Assembly: GCA_043781855.1 (NCBI GenBank)
Contig: JAYWBB010000135.1
Span: forward strand, 1 to 27,609
Source: Nevskia sp043781855
Lineage (GTDB): Bacteria; Pseudomonadota; Gammaproteobacteria; Nevskiales; Nevskiaceae
Direction of reading: 5' to 3'
Length of the DNA: 27,609 bases
Shown here: one piece after another, positions 16,026-26,410 of the stretch
Numbering within the stretch: the stretch's first letter is position 1
How the letters are laid out: every line of letters begins with the position of its first letter
The notes under the pieces: generated by a model
Seen by the model: the letters and a program-made list of their open reading frames with translations, nothing else
What the model was told of the DNA's origin: nothing
The model's database searches: none
Program-made: the position numbers and the translations under genes

Positions 16026-16721
16026 ATGCACGCCGTCCTGCGGAAAATCTATTACGTTGTAATCGCCTTCGTCGCGCGCGCTCTGACGCCTATTCGCTTT
16101 CGCAGTTATTTCCGCAATAACGCCGTCAGAAAACTTCAGATCGGCGCCGGACCGACGCGGACGCCGGGCTGGTTGATCAGCGATATCGAACCGCCTTCGC
16201 TTGGCGTCGGCTATCTCGACGCAACCCGCCGCTATCCGTTCGCCGACGCGAGCTTCGACTACATCCACAGCGAGCACATGATCGAACATGTGCCCTGGCG
16301 CGGCGGACTGGCGATGCTGCAAGAGTGCCATCGCGTCCTGAAGCCGGGCGGGCGCATCCGTATCGCCACACCGGACCTCAAGGTGCTGCTGGACCTTTAT
16401 TACCCCGATCGGGAGACGCCGACGTCGATCCGCTACATCCGGTGGATCACCGATCGTCTGATTCCGGGAGCGCCCGCCGGCTACAATCCGATCTTCGTCA
16501 TCAACAACGCCGTTCGTAGTTGGGGCCATCAGTTCTTCTACGATGGCGACCTGCTGATGCAGACCCTGCGCAGCGCTGGTTTCACCGATATCGTGCGGAT
16601 GGCGCCGGGCCAGTCGGACGACCCCAGCCTGCGCGGGATCGAAATGCACGGCGTCAACATCGGCGACGAGGAGATCAACGCCTTCGAGACGATGGTCTAC
16701 GAGGCGCGCCGGGCCATCTAA
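16026..16721 (+). CDS. SAM-dependent methyltransferase, type 11
   Basis: 231 residues. The N-terminus (about 1-25) is hydrophobic, YYVVIAFVARALTPI, and may anchor or be part of the fold. Methyltransferase motif I is KLQIGAGPTRTPGWLISDIE (from about residue 36). Next come the post-motif stretch FDYIHSEHMIEHVPW and motif LKPGGRIRIATPDL. This is a class I Rossmann-fold methyltransferase of the type often found in cell-envelope polysaccharide or small-molecule methylation; the substrate is unknown. It sits in the position where thrS is normally found before infC in gammaproteobacteria and ends about 15 bases before the infC promoter. Confidence 0.85.
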   Translation: MHAVLRKIYYVVIAFVARALTPIRFRSYFRNNAVRKLQIGAGPTRTPGWLISDIEPPSLGVGYLDATRRYPFADASFDYIHSEHMIEHVPWRGGLAMLQECHRVLKPGGRIRIATPDLKVLLDLYYPDRETPTSIRYIRWITDRLIPGAPAGYNPIFVINNAVRSWGHQFFYDGDLLMQTLRSAGFTDIVRMAPGQSDDPSLRGIEMHGVNIGDEEINAFETMVYEARRAI

Positions 16722-16735
16722 GCCGGCACCCGGGC

Positions 16736-16764
16736 TTGTTTGCCGGGAGGTGCGCTCCTATAAT
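16736..16764 (+). promoter_or_regulatory. Sigma-70 promoter of infC
   Basis: TTGTTT (16736-16741) and a perfect TATAAT (16759-16764) are separated by 17 bases. Transcription would start near 16771, leaving a leader of about 63 bases before the infC start. Confidence 0.7.
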
Positions 16765-16833
16765 GCCGCTCTTTTCTGCGGGCGATCCTCGGATCCGCTC
16801 GCATTTGTTTGTCCGTCTTCAGGAGATACGCGT

Positions 16834-17352
16834 ATCAGCGCGGAACGTCAGGATCGCCGCAACGAGGAAATCAACGTACCCCGGGTACGTGTCATCGGTG
16901 CGGATGGCTCGCAGGTTGGCATCATGCTCACGCGTGACGCGATCGAAAAAGCCGTAGAAGCCGGGCTCGACCTGGTCGAAGTCTCGCCGACCGCAGACCC
17001 GCCGGTCTGCAAGATCATGGATTACGGCAAGTACATCTACCAAAAGGACAAGCAGCAGCAGGCGGCGAAAAAGAAGCAGAAGCAGATTCAGGTCAAGGAA
17101 GTGAAGTTCCGGCCGACCACCGAGGAAGGCGACTTCCAGACCAAACTCAAGCACCTCAAGGAATTCCTCGAGGAAGGCGACAAGGTCAAGATCGTGGTGC
17201 GCTACAAGGGCCGCGAGCTGGCGCATCAGGAACTGGGCTTCAAGCTGATCGAACGGCTGAAGATTGAACTTGACGAGCTGGCGCTGATCGAGCAGCACCC
17301 AAAACTCGAAGGCAAGCAGGCCATCATGGTGATGGGCCCGCGCAAACACTAG
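16834..17352 (+). CDS. infC: Translation initiation factor IF-3
   Basis: 172 residues. The N-terminal domain reads RRNEEINVPRVRVIGADG, the linker is Lys/Gln-rich (KDKQQQAAKKKQKQIQVKEV), and the C-terminal domain has VKFRPTTEEGDFQTKLKHL and KVKIVVRYKGRELAHQELG. IF-3 binds the 30S subunit, prevents subunit joining and checks start codons. The first in-frame codon with a proper ribosome site is ATC at 16834, with AGGAGA 7 bases upstream. No ATG, GTG or TTG gives a normal N-terminus: an ATG at 16750 would add 28 residues with no IF-3 resemblance. IF-3 normally discriminates against such codons, which gives autoregulation. infC here starts the core operon instead of following thrS. Confidence 0.93.
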   Translation: MSAERQDRRNEEINVPRVRVIGADGSQVGIMLTRDAIEKAVEAGLDLVEVSPTADPPVCKIMDYGKYIYQKDKQQQAAKKKQKQIQVKEVKFRPTTEEGDFQTKLKHLKEFLEEGDKVKIVVRYKGRELAHQELGFKLIERLKIELDELALIEQHPKLEGKQAIMVMGPRKH

Positions 17353-17404
17353 AAGCCCGCGTCGATCGCAGGCCGCTGCAAACAGACACATTGGAGTCGT
17401 AGAA

Positions 17405-17602
17405 ATGCCGAAGCTCAAAACCAACAAGGGCGCCGCCAAGCGCTTTTCCCGCACCGCCAAGGGTGGGTTCAAGCGTTCGCACGCGTTCAAGCGCCACATT
17501 CTGACCAAGAAGTCGCCGAAGACCATCCGCGACCTGCGCGGCCCGACGATGGTGCATGCGTCGGACAACAAGGAAGTGCGGCAGCTACTTCCCTACGCGT
17601 AA
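17405..17602 (+). CDS. rpmI: Large ribosomal subunit protein bL35
   Basis: 65 residues, the normal length. The text MPKLKTNKGAAKRFSRTAKG and HILTKKSPKTIRDLRG is the standard bL35 pattern. The protein is very basic and binds 23S rRNA in the 50S subunit. GGAG precedes ATG 17405. It lies 52 bases after infC and is followed by rplT, with which it is normally co-transcribed and controlled by L20 binding. Confidence 0.97.
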   Translation: MPKLKTNKGAAKRFSRTAKGGFKRSHAFKRHILTKKSPKTIRDLRGPTMVHASDNKEVRQLLPYA

Positions 17603-17705
17603 AGCGCATCAGTCGACAGAAGGGTTTCAAGCGGGGCCGCATATTGCAGCCCCGTATCACTCATAAGATTCGCTCAGCGAACATTTAGATAAAGAGGTAT
17701 AAAAA

Positions 17706-18065
17706 ATGGCAAGAGTCAAACGCGGCGTAACCGCCCGCGCGCGTCACAAGAGGATTCTCAAGGCCGCCAAGGGTTATTACGGCGCCAAGTCGCGCGTATT
17801 CCGCGCGGCGAAACAGCAGGTCATCAAGTCGGGCCAGTACGCCTACCGCGACCGCCGGGTCAAGAAGCGCGAGTTCCGCGCGCTCTGGATCCAGCGCATC
17901 AACGCGGCGACCAACGAACTGGGCTTGTCGTATTCGCGATTTATCCACGGCTTGTCCCTCGCGGGAATCGAGCTGGACCGCAAGGTGCTCTCGGATATCG
18001 CGATCCAGGACAAGCCGGCGTTTGCACAGTTGGTCGAACAGGCCAAGGCAAAGCTCGCCGCTTAA
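17706..18065 (+). CDS. rplT: Large ribosomal subunit protein bL20
   Basis: 119 residues, the normal length. The start MARVKRGVTARARHKRILKA and the middle RDRRVKKREFRALWIQRINA are diagnostic of bL20, an early 50S assembly protein. In enterobacteria L20 represses its own operon by binding the rpmI region; the 103-base gap before this gene is free to hold such a structure but I did not identify one. AGAGG precedes ATG 17706. Confidence 0.97.
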   Translation: MARVKRGVTARARHKRILKAAKGYYGAKSRVFRAAKQQVIKSGQYAYRDRRVKKREFRALWIQRINAATNELGLSYSRFIHGLSLAGIELDRKVLSDIAIQDKPAFAQLVEQAKAKLAA

Positions 18066-18091
18066 GCGCAGAACCCTGGCTAAGCAGTCTC

Positions 18092-18125
18092 AAGGGGAGC
18101 GGCGATGAGCCACTCCCCTTTTTTT
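18092..18125 (+). terminator. Terminator/attenuator hairpin between rplT and pheS
   Basis: AAGGGGAG (18092-18099) pairs perfectly with CTCCCCTT (18113-18120), followed by T residues to 18125. The loop is 13 bases and includes an ATG at 18105 that is in frame with pheS. The 5' arm AGGGGAG is an ideal Shine-Dalgarno for that ATG, 5 bases away, so translation and termination would be mutually exclusive. It lies where E. coli has the pheM attenuator. Confidence 0.75.
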
Positions 18126-18152
18126 GCGCTCGTACTCAGAAGTGACCCCCGC

Positions 18153-19166
18153 ATGAACGCAACGATTCAACCGAATCTCGACGAGCTTCTGGCCAGCGCG
18201 CTGGCCGATATCGCAGCGGCGGCGGACGCCCGTGCAATCGAAACACTGCGCGTCGAACTGCTGGGGAAAAAAGGCCGCGTGACCGACCTGCTGAAGCAGC
18301 TCGGCGGCATGGTTCCGGAACAGCGTAAAGCCTTCGGCGAGCAGGTCAACCGCGTCAAGGAAGCGCTCGCCACCCAGCTCGAAAGCCGCGCTCGCAGCAT
18401 TGCCGACGTCGAACTCGAACGCCGCCTTGCGAGCGAGACCATCGACGTCACCCTGCCCGGCCGCGGCATATCAGTCGGCGGGCTGCATCCGGTCACCCGC
18501 ACGATCCGGCGCATCGAAAGCATCTTCAACGCGATGGGCTTCGAAAGCGTCGAAGGCCCGGAGATCGAAGACGACTGGCACAACTTCCAGGCCTTGAACA
18601 TTCCCGAGTCGCACCCGGCGCGCGCGATGCAGGACACCTTCTACACGCTCGACGGTGCACGCCTGCTGCGCACGCACACGAGCCCGGTGCAGGTGCGCAC
18701 GATGCAGACGCGCAAGCCACCGATCCGCATCATCTGTCCGGGCCGCGTTTACCGCGTCGATTTCGATCGCACGCATAGTCCGATGTTCCATCAGGTCGAA
18801 GGGCTCTACGTCGCCGAGAACGTCGGCCTCGCCGATCTCAAGCATGACCTGCAGAAATTCCTTTCGCTGTTTTTCGAGCGCGAAGTAGCAGCCCTTTTTC
18901 GGCCCTCGTACTTCCCGTTCGTGGAACCCGGCGCGGACGTGCACATCCGCTGGTCGCAGCCCGGACAAGCCGACCGCTGGCTCGAAGTGCTCGGCTGCGG
19001 CGTCGTGCATCCGAATGTACTCAGCGCGGTCGGCATCGACCCCGAACGCTACACAGGCTACGCGTTCGGCATGGGTGTCGAGCGCCTCGCGATGCTGCGT
19101 TACGGCGTGGATGATCTGCGCCTGTTCTTCAACAACGATCTGCGCTTCCTGGAGCAGTTCAAGTGA
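18153..19166 (+). CDS. pheS: Phenylalanyl-tRNA synthetase alpha subunit
   Basis: 337 residues. An N-terminal coiled coil (about 1-95) is followed by the class II catalytic core. Motifs include LHPVTRTIRRIES, LLRTHTSPVQVRTM, ICPGRVYRVDFDRTHSPMFH (motif 2), WLEVLGCGVVHPNVL and FGMGVERLAMLRYGVDDLR (motif 3). The alpha2-beta2 enzyme with PheT charges tRNA-Phe in the cytoplasm. ATG 18153 gives an N-terminus aligned with the E. coli protein. ATG 18105 would add 16 residues (MSHSPFFALVLRSDPR) and has a better ribosome site, but that site is inside the terminator hairpin. Which start is used is uncertain. Confidence 0.95.
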   Translation: MNATIQPNLDELLASALADIAAAADARAIETLRVELLGKKGRVTDLLKQLGGMVPEQRKAFGEQVNRVKEALATQLESRARSIADVELERRLASETIDVTLPGRGISVGGLHPVTRTIRRIESIFNAMGFESVEGPEIEDDWHNFQALNIPESHPARAMQDTFYTLDGARLLRTHTSPVQVRTMQTRKPPIRIICPGRVYRVDFDRTHSPMFHQVEGLYVAENVGLADLKHDLQKFLSLFFEREVAALFRPSYFPFVEPGADVHIRWSQPGQADRWLEVLGCGVVHPNVLSAVGIDPERYTGYAFGMGVERLAMLRYGVDDLRLFFNNDLRFLEQFK

Positions 19167-19180
19167 TGAGACCGGCTGCT

Positions 19181-19199
19181 TTGCGAGCGCTGCTCGCAA
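19181..19199 (+). other. Hairpin in the pheS-pheT gap
   Basis: TTGCGAGC (19181-19188) and GCTCGCAA (19192-19199) are a perfect 8-base inverted repeat with a 3-base loop, extended by CCGGC/GCCGG outside a 4-base bulge. The gap between pheS and pheT is 133 bases, much longer than usual. The hairpin has no T-run and is probably a processing or stability element. Confidence 0.4.
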
Positions 19200-19299
19200 G
19201 CCGGGTCAATGACCGGCAATGGAAGGCCGGGCCGGCTCAGCAAATGGGGATGAACTCCCGCCACGGATGGCCGCGCGCAATCAGCAGGAAACTTGATCG

Positions 19300-21669
19300 A
19301 TGAAATTATCCGAAAACTGGCTGCGCGAGTGGGTAAACCCCAACGCAACCGCGCAGGAACTCGCCCACAAGCTCAACCTGGCCGGCCTCGAATGCGAGGC
19401 CGAGCCGCTCGCCACGGTGCTGCCGAAAGGTGTCGTCGTCGCAAAGATTCTGGCGACGAGCCCGCATCCGCAGGCCGACCGCCTGCGCGTCTGCGAGGTC
19501 GACGCCGGCACCGGCGAAGTGCTGAAGATCGTCTGCGGCGCGGCGAACGCGCGACCCGGCATTCTGGTGCCGGCCGCCCTGCCGGGTGCACGCCTGCCAA
19601 ACGGTACCGAGATTCGCCGCGCGGCACTGCGAGGCGTGGAGTCGAACGGCATGCTGTGCTCAGCCGAAGAGCTGGGTCTCGCCGAAAAATCGGAAGGACT
19701 CATCGAGCTCGACCTCGATGCGCAGCCCGGCACGCCGATCGAGATTCATCTCGGCCTTGTCGATCAACTGCTGAATCTCGAACTCACGCCGAATCGTGGC
19801 GATGCGCTGAGCATCGCCGGTCTCGCGCGCGAGACAGCCGCGCTCTATGGCCTCCAAGCCTGCGCGCCGCGCGTCGAGCCGGCGCCGCTCGCGACGAATG
19901 AGACGATGGCCATCGTCGTCGACGACATGACCGGCTGCCCGCACTACCTCGGCCGCGTCATCAGCGGCCTGAACGCGGGCGCGCGCACGCCCGACTGGAT
20001 GAGCGAACGCCTGCGTCGCTCCGGCCTGCGCACGATCCATCCCGTCGTCGACATCACCAACTACGTGCTGCTCGAACTCGGCCAGCCGATGCACGGCTTC
20101 GATGCCGCGCAGCTCAAGGGCGCCGTGCGCGTGCGTCGCGCAGTTGCCGGCGAGACGCTGAAACTGCTCAACGAGCAGACCATCGCACTCGCAGCGCAAG
20201 ACCTGCTGATCTCCGACGCCAGCGGCCCGCTCGTGCTGGCCGGTGTCATGGGCGGCACGGCGTCGGGCTGCTCGCGCACGACGACCTCGGTATTTCTGGA
20301 GGCGGCCTGCTTCGATCCGGTTTCGATCGCGACCAGCGGCCGTCGCCACAAGCTGTTGTCGGACTCGCGCTACCGCTTCGAGCGCGGCGTCGATCCTGCG
20401 CTGCAACGCCGCGCACTCGAACGCGCGACGGCGTTCGTACAGCAAATCTGCGGCGGGCACGCCGGGCCGATTGTCGAGGTTGGCACCGCGCCGGAATACG
20501 TCGCCGAAGTCAGACTGCGTCATTCGCAGGTCACGCGCCTGCTCGGCTGCGAAATCCCGGCGACGGCAGTCCCGGCACTGCTGGACCGTCTTGGCATTCC
20601 GACCGAAGCGGCTGGCGCCGGCTGTTGGCTGGCGCGCATTCCGCCGCATCGCTACGACCTGCGTATCGAGGCCGATCTGGTCGAGGAGATCGGTCGCCTT
20701 TATGGCTACGAAAACATTCCGGCCCGCGCCTACGCGGCGGAACTGGCGCCGTTTTCACCGGCGGAAACCCGCCGCACGATGGCGCAGGTCAAGGACACGC
20801 TGGTCGCGCGCGGCTATCAGGAAGTCGTGACCTACAGCTTCGTCGATCCCAGGCTGCAGGCGCAGATCGATCCCGACGGTCACGGTCTTGCACTCGACAA
20901 TCCGATCGCCGAAACCATGGCGGTCATGCGCACGACCATCTGGAGCGGCCTGATTCCGACCTGGCTCTACAACCGCCAACGCCAGCACAAGCGCGCACGG
21001 CTGTTCGAAAGCGGCGCGGTCTATGCGCGCGAAGGCGCTGCGAGCAGCGAGCGCGTCAGGATCGCCGGGCTCGTCGCGGGCAGCGAATGGCCCGAGCAAT
21101 GGGGCGCACCGACGCGCGGCGTCGATTTCCACGACGTCAAAAGCGATCTCGAAGCCCTGCTCGGTCTCGACTTCAATGAATTCCGCTTCGAGGCAGCAAG
21201 GCATCCGGCCCTGCATCCGGGCCGCACGGCACGCATCGTCCGCAATGATCTCGCGATCGGCTGGCTCGGCGCCCTGCATCCGCGTCTCGCGGAAGCACTC
21301 GACGTGACCGACCCGCTGATCCTGTTCGAACTCGACTGGCAGGGCCTTTGTTCCGCAGCACTTCCAGCACCCGGTGAGGTTTCAGAATTTCCGTCCTCGC
21401 GGCGCGATCTGGCCTTCGTCGTACCGGAGGCGGTCGCGGCGCAGGCGCTGCTGAACCTCATCGGCAGCGCCGGGGGCCCATTGCTTAAACGCGTCGAGGT
21501 CTTTGATGTCTACCGCGGCAACGGCCTCGCAATAGGTTGTAAAAGCCTCGCCTTCGGCTTGATTTTTCAAGACTATTCCCGCACGCTCAACCTTGAAGAA
21601 ATCGACGCCGCGATACGCAGCATCATTGCGAGCGTCAGTGCCCGATTGGGGGGCAGTGTTCGAGAATAG
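19300..21669 (+). CDS. pheT: Phenylalanyl-tRNA synthetase beta subunit
   Basis: 789 residues, usual for the family. Domains in order: N-terminal tRNA-binding OB fold (about 40-150, with VVVAKILATSPHPQADRLRV), the B3/B4 editing region (NRGDALSIAGLARETAALYG and after), and B5 (about 400-475, with EADLVEEIGRLYGYENIPA). Then follow the catalytic-like fold (VKDTLVARGYQEVVTYSF) and the C-terminal anticodon-binding FDX-ACB domain (EFPSSRRDLAFVV). It pairs with PheS. AGGAAA lies 8 bases before ATG 19300. It follows pheS and precedes ihfA by 11 bases, the normal order. Confidence 0.96.
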   Translation: MKLSENWLREWVNPNATAQELAHKLNLAGLECEAEPLATVLPKGVVVAKILATSPHPQADRLRVCEVDAGTGEVLKIVCGAANARPGILVPAALPGARLPNGTEIRRAALRGVESNGMLCSAEELGLAEKSEGLIELDLDAQPGTPIEIHLGLVDQLLNLELTPNRGDALSIAGLARETAALYGLQACAPRVEPAPLATNETMAIVVDDMTGCPHYLGRVISGLNAGARTPDWMSERLRRSGLRTIHPVVDITNYVLLELGQPMHGFDAAQLKGAVRVRRAVAGETLKLLNEQTIALAAQDLLISDASGPLVLAGVMGGTASGCSRTTTSVFLEAACFDPVSIATSGRRHKLLSDSRYRFERGVDPALQRRALERATAFVQQICGGHAGPIVEVGTAPEYVAEVRLRHSQVTRLLGCEIPATAVPALLDRLGIPTEAAGAGCWLARIPPHRYDLRIEADLVEEIGRLYGYENIPARAYAAELAPFSPAETRRTMAQVKDTLVARGYQEVVTYSFVDPRLQAQIDPDGHGLALDNPIAETMAVMRTTIWSGLIPTWLYNRQRQHKRARLFESGAVYAREGAASSERVRIAGLVAGSEWPEQWGAPTRGVDFHDVKSDLEALLGLDFNEFRFEAARHPALHPGRTARIVRNDLAIGWLGALHPRLAEALDVTDPLILFELDWQGLCSAALPAPGEVSEFPSSRRDLAFVVPEAVAAQALLNLIGSAGGPLLKRVEVFDVYRGNGLAIGCKSLAFGLIFQDYSRTLNLEEIDAAIRSIIASVSARLGGSVRE

Positions 21670-21680
21670 GGATCGCAACC

Positions 21681-21977
21681 GTGGCGCTGACCAAAGCCGA
21701 ACTGGCCGAAGCCCTCTTCGAGGAGCTTGGCCTGAACAAACGCGAAGCGAAGGAATTCGTCGATCTGTTCTTCGAGGAATTGCGCGAGCGCCTGGAAACC
21801 GGTGAGCCGATCAAGCTCTCCGGTTTCGGCAACTTCGAACTGCGCGACAAGAGCCAGCGCCCCGGCCGCAATCCGAAGACCGGTGAAGAGATTCCGATTT
21901 CCGCACGCCGCGTGGTGACTTTCCGCCCGGGCCAGAAGCTGCGTCTGCGAGTCAGTATCGATGAAGCCGATTCATAA
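21681..21977 (+). CDS. ihfA: Integration host factor alpha subunit
   Basis: 98 residues, starting with GTG 21681 (read as Met: MALTKAELAEALFEELGLNK). The DNA-binding arm holds the conserved FGNFELRDKSQRPGRNPKTG, with the Pro that intercalates the minor groove, and the C-terminus ends in VVTFRPGQKLRLRV. With IhfB it forms a sequence-specific DNA-bending heterodimer. It directly follows pheT by 11 bases and overlaps the MerR-type gene by 17 bases, as in Pseudomonas. Confidence 0.96.
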   Translation: MALTKAELAEALFEELGLNKREAKEFVDLFFEELRERLETGEPIKLSGFGNFELRDKSQRPGRNPKTGEEIPISARRVVTFRPGQKLRLRVSIDEADS

Positions 21978-22359
21978 ACTCGAAGCTCTGCCGGAGATTC
22001 CGCGCAAGCGCTACTTCGCCATTGGCGAAGTCAGCGAGCTCTGCGGTGTCAAAGCCCATGTGCTGCGCTACTGGGAACAGGAATTCCCGCAGCTGCGCCC
22101 GGCCAAGCGTCGCGGCAATCGCCGTTATTACCAGCACGACGATGTGCAGATGGTCCGGCGCATTCGCAGCCTGCTTTACGAACAGGGCTACACGATCGGC
22201 GCTGCGCGCCTGCGTCTGAAGGAGCCGCTACGCAGCGATGCGCCTGAGCTTGCGACACCGGTGGTCGCCGAAGTTGCGTCAGGGCTTTCCGCGAAGCAGG
22301 CCGAACTGCGCGATATCCGCAACGAACTCGAAACCCTGCTGAAGCGCTGGCCGGTGTAG
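21961..22359 (+). CDS. MerR-family transcriptional regulator (ihfA-linked)
   Basis: 132 residues. The winged-helix domain (about 17-90) reads YFAIGEVSELCGVKAHVLRYWEQEF and LRPAKRRGNRRYYQHDDV, the MerR pattern. The C-terminus is a short helical part (SAKQAELRDIRNELETLLK) without the Cys pairs of metal-sensing MerR members, so no ligand can be inferred. This gene is conserved downstream of ihfA in many gammaproteobacteria. It overlaps ihfA by 17 bases, so its translation is probably coupled. The tRNA-Pro gene lies 41 bases beyond. Confidence 0.9.
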   Translation: MKPIHKLEALPEIPRKRYFAIGEVSELCGVKAHVLRYWEQEFPQLRPAKRRGNRRYYQHDDVQMVRRIRSLLYEQGYTIGAARLRLKEPLRSDAPELATPVVAEVASGLSAKQAELRDIRNELETLLKRWPV

Positions 22360-22377
22360 TTATCGTCGCGAGCAGGT

Positions 22378-22383
22378 TACAAT
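22378..22383 (+). promoter_or_regulatory. Possible -10 box of tRNA-Pro
   Basis: TACAAT lies 17 bases before the tRNA 5' end, as expected for a -10 box with a start near 22390. The -35 region about 17 bases upstream (around 22355-22360) is weak. The tRNA could equally be transcribed from the upstream operon. Confidence 0.35.
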
Positions 22384-22400
22384 CCGCGACCGTTTTCAAA

Positions 22401-22477
22401 CGGGGCGTAGCGCAGTCTGGTAGCGCACTTGCCTGGGGGGCAAGTGGTCGCAGGTTCAAATCCTGTCGCCCCGACCA
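22401..22477 (+). tRNA. tRNA-Pro (anticodon GGG)
   Basis: The acceptor stem CGGGGCG (22401-22407) pairs with CGCCCCG (22467-22473), followed by ACCA with an encoded CCA end. The anticodon stem CTTGC/GCAAG encloses the 7-base loop CTGGGGG, so the anticodon is GGG. The T-arm GGTTCAAATCC is standard. Length 77 bases. The gene ends the infC-ihfA block, as in Pseudomonas. Confidence 0.97.
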
Positions 22478-22499
22478 TTTTTGACTTGTAGGGAAAAAC

Positions 22500-22524
22500 G
22501 CCACCCGCGAGGTGGCTTTTTTTT
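22500..22524 (+). terminator. Intrinsic terminator after tRNA-Pro
   Basis: GCCACC (22500-22505) pairs with GGTGGC (22511-22516) around a 5-base loop, followed by eight T residues (22517-22524). This ends the translation-gene block. Confidence 0.9.
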
Positions 22525-22775
22525 GTCGACGGCGGTCGGCAACCTCGCGGCCGCATGATGCTGGTATTGCCTCTTATCTCGCGACTCTGGCGGGCTCAGG
22601 ACGCCTTCGCAACCTCGATGGGCGCCGCGCCCTGCCGATCCATCGATAGCGAGCGCGAGCGCCTGCGTGATATTTTCGATACCCGATTCCGAGCGCCGAA
22701 CGACATGCCGGATTGCCAGACGCACCCCCGAGAGCAGCTGTCGCGCTCGGCACCGAGCCGAGCCTTCCGCCACTC

Positions 22776-23705
22776 ATGATGCTCGTCGGCGACATCGGCG
22801 GCACCCATGCGCGGCTTGCGCTCGCGCAACGCGATGGCGAGCACTACCGCCTCGACCACCTGCAACGCTATGACACGCCCGACGATCTGCCCGCGCTCGT
22901 GCGCCGCTATCTCGATGCGTTCGCGACCGATGCCCTGACCGGCGCGGCTCTCTGCGGCGCCGGGCCGCTGCGCGAGGACGGCTCGATCGCGCTGACCAAC
23001 CATCCGTGCGTACTCGACCCCGCCGCGCTGGCCGACGCGGCACGCGTGCCGCTTGCGCACGTCGTGAACGATTTCCAGGCCGTTGGGCAGGCGATCCCGG
23101 CCTTGAGCCATGACGATCTGAAGACCTGTGGCGGAATCACGACAGGCGATCCCCGCGCGCCGCGCGTGGTCCTCGGCGCCGGCACCGGGCTCGGCGTCGC
23201 CAGCCTGTTGTCTTATCGCGACGACTGGATCGTGCTGCCCGGCGAAGGCGGCCATGTCGACCTCGCGCCGGTCGATGACGAGGAGCACGCGGTCTGGCAG
23301 ATCCTGCGCCGGGATCACGGCGCGCTCAGCGCCGAGTCGCTGCTGGCCGGCCCGGGCTTCGAGCGTCTGTACCACGCGCTGTCGGGCCGGACGCTACCGG
23401 CGCCGGACATCGCCGCGGCCGCGCACGCGCGAGACGAGGACGCACTGCGCGCCATCGCCATGTTCACGCGCTGGTTCGGCCGCGTCGCCGGCAACGCCGC
23501 GCTGACGCTCGGCGCGCAAGGCGGCGTCTACATCGGCGGCGGCATCGTGCCCGGCTGGGGTGCGCTGTTCGAGCCTGCGGTGTTCCGAGCCGGGTTCGAG
23601 GACAAACGCGGGTTTGAGAACTGGCTGCGGCGGATTCCCGCATGGGTCATCACGCATGCCCAGCCGGGGTTGATCGGTCTCGCCCGTCTGGCTGAACGCG
23701 CATGA
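22776..23705 (+). CDS. glk: Glucokinase
   Basis: 309 residues of the bacterial non-ROK glucokinase family. The phosphate-binding motif is MLVGDIGGTHARLALAQ at the start; further motifs are HVVNDFQAVGQAIP, VVLGAGTGLGVASLL (adenosine site), PGEGGHVDLAP and VYIGGGIVPGW. The enzyme phosphorylates glucose with ATP in the cytoplasm. ATG 22776 (or the next codon, 22779) is chosen because it places the motif at the N-terminus; the upstream 21 codons of the open frame show no family text. No strong ribosome site is visible. It precedes glgP by 37 bases, so the two probably form an operon for glycogen and glucose use. The 251 bases upstream hold no gene. Confidence 0.92.
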   Translation: MMLVGDIGGTHARLALAQRDGEHYRLDHLQRYDTPDDLPALVRRYLDAFATDALTGAALCGAGPLREDGSIALTNHPCVLDPAALADAARVPLAHVVNDFQAVGQAIPALSHDDLKTCGGITTGDPRAPRVVLGAGTGLGVASLLSYRDDWIVLPGEGGHVDLAPVDDEEHAVWQILRRDHGALSAESLLAGPGFERLYHALSGRTLPAPDIAAAAHARDEDALRAIAMFTRWFGRVAGNAALTLGAQGGVYIGGGIVPGWGALFEPAVFRAGFEDKRGFENWLRRIPAWVITHAQPGLIGLARLAERA

Positions 23706-23742
23706 ATATTGCAGTGGCAAGTGGACACGAACGGAGCAGACA

Positions 23743-26268
<2,526 letters not shown>

Positions 26269-26281
26269 TACGTGCATAGGC

Positions 26282-26363
26282 CGCAGGGTGAGCAGGCTTT
26301 TTCCGCCCACGCGACGTTGATCGCGATGATCCGCGTGGGTACACGAAACCTGCCTGCCCTGCG
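26282..26363. repeat. Nested symmetric palindrome after glgP (REP-like)
   Basis: Three pairs of arms nest exactly: CGCAGGG/CCCTGCG (26282-26288, 26357-26363), GCAGG/CCTGC (26292-26296, 26349-26353) and CCCACGCG/CGCGTGGG (26306-26313, 26332-26339). The unpaired spacers are equal on both sides: 3 and 3, then 9 and 9. The centre holds the palindrome ATCGCGAT. An 82-base hairpin or cruciform would form. A REP-associated transposase fragment lies 40 bases away, consistent with a REP-type element that may also end glgP transcripts. Confidence 0.65.
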
Positions 26364-26381
26364 TACCTGAAATAGAGTCTT

Positions 26382-26410
26382 GTGGAATATTCCACGTTGG
26401 CCCCTTTGAT
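26382..26410 (+). repeat. Junction motif, copy a (with palindrome GTGGAATATTCCAC)
   Basis: A perfect 14-base palindrome is followed by GTTGGCCCCTTTGAT. The second part matches the other copies at 26564, 27050, 27495 and, inverted, 27434. It abuts the broken end of the REP-associated transposase fragment. Confidence 0.6.

Noticed and set aside
22049..22504. 151-codon minus-strand frame across tRNA-Pro
   Set aside because: Its beginning is the translated antisense tRNA (GRQDLNLRPLAPQ), a common annotation artefact.
26282..26363. Integron attC site
   Set aside because: The nested arms resemble an attC outline, but no GTTRRRY core site and no integrase or cassette array are present.
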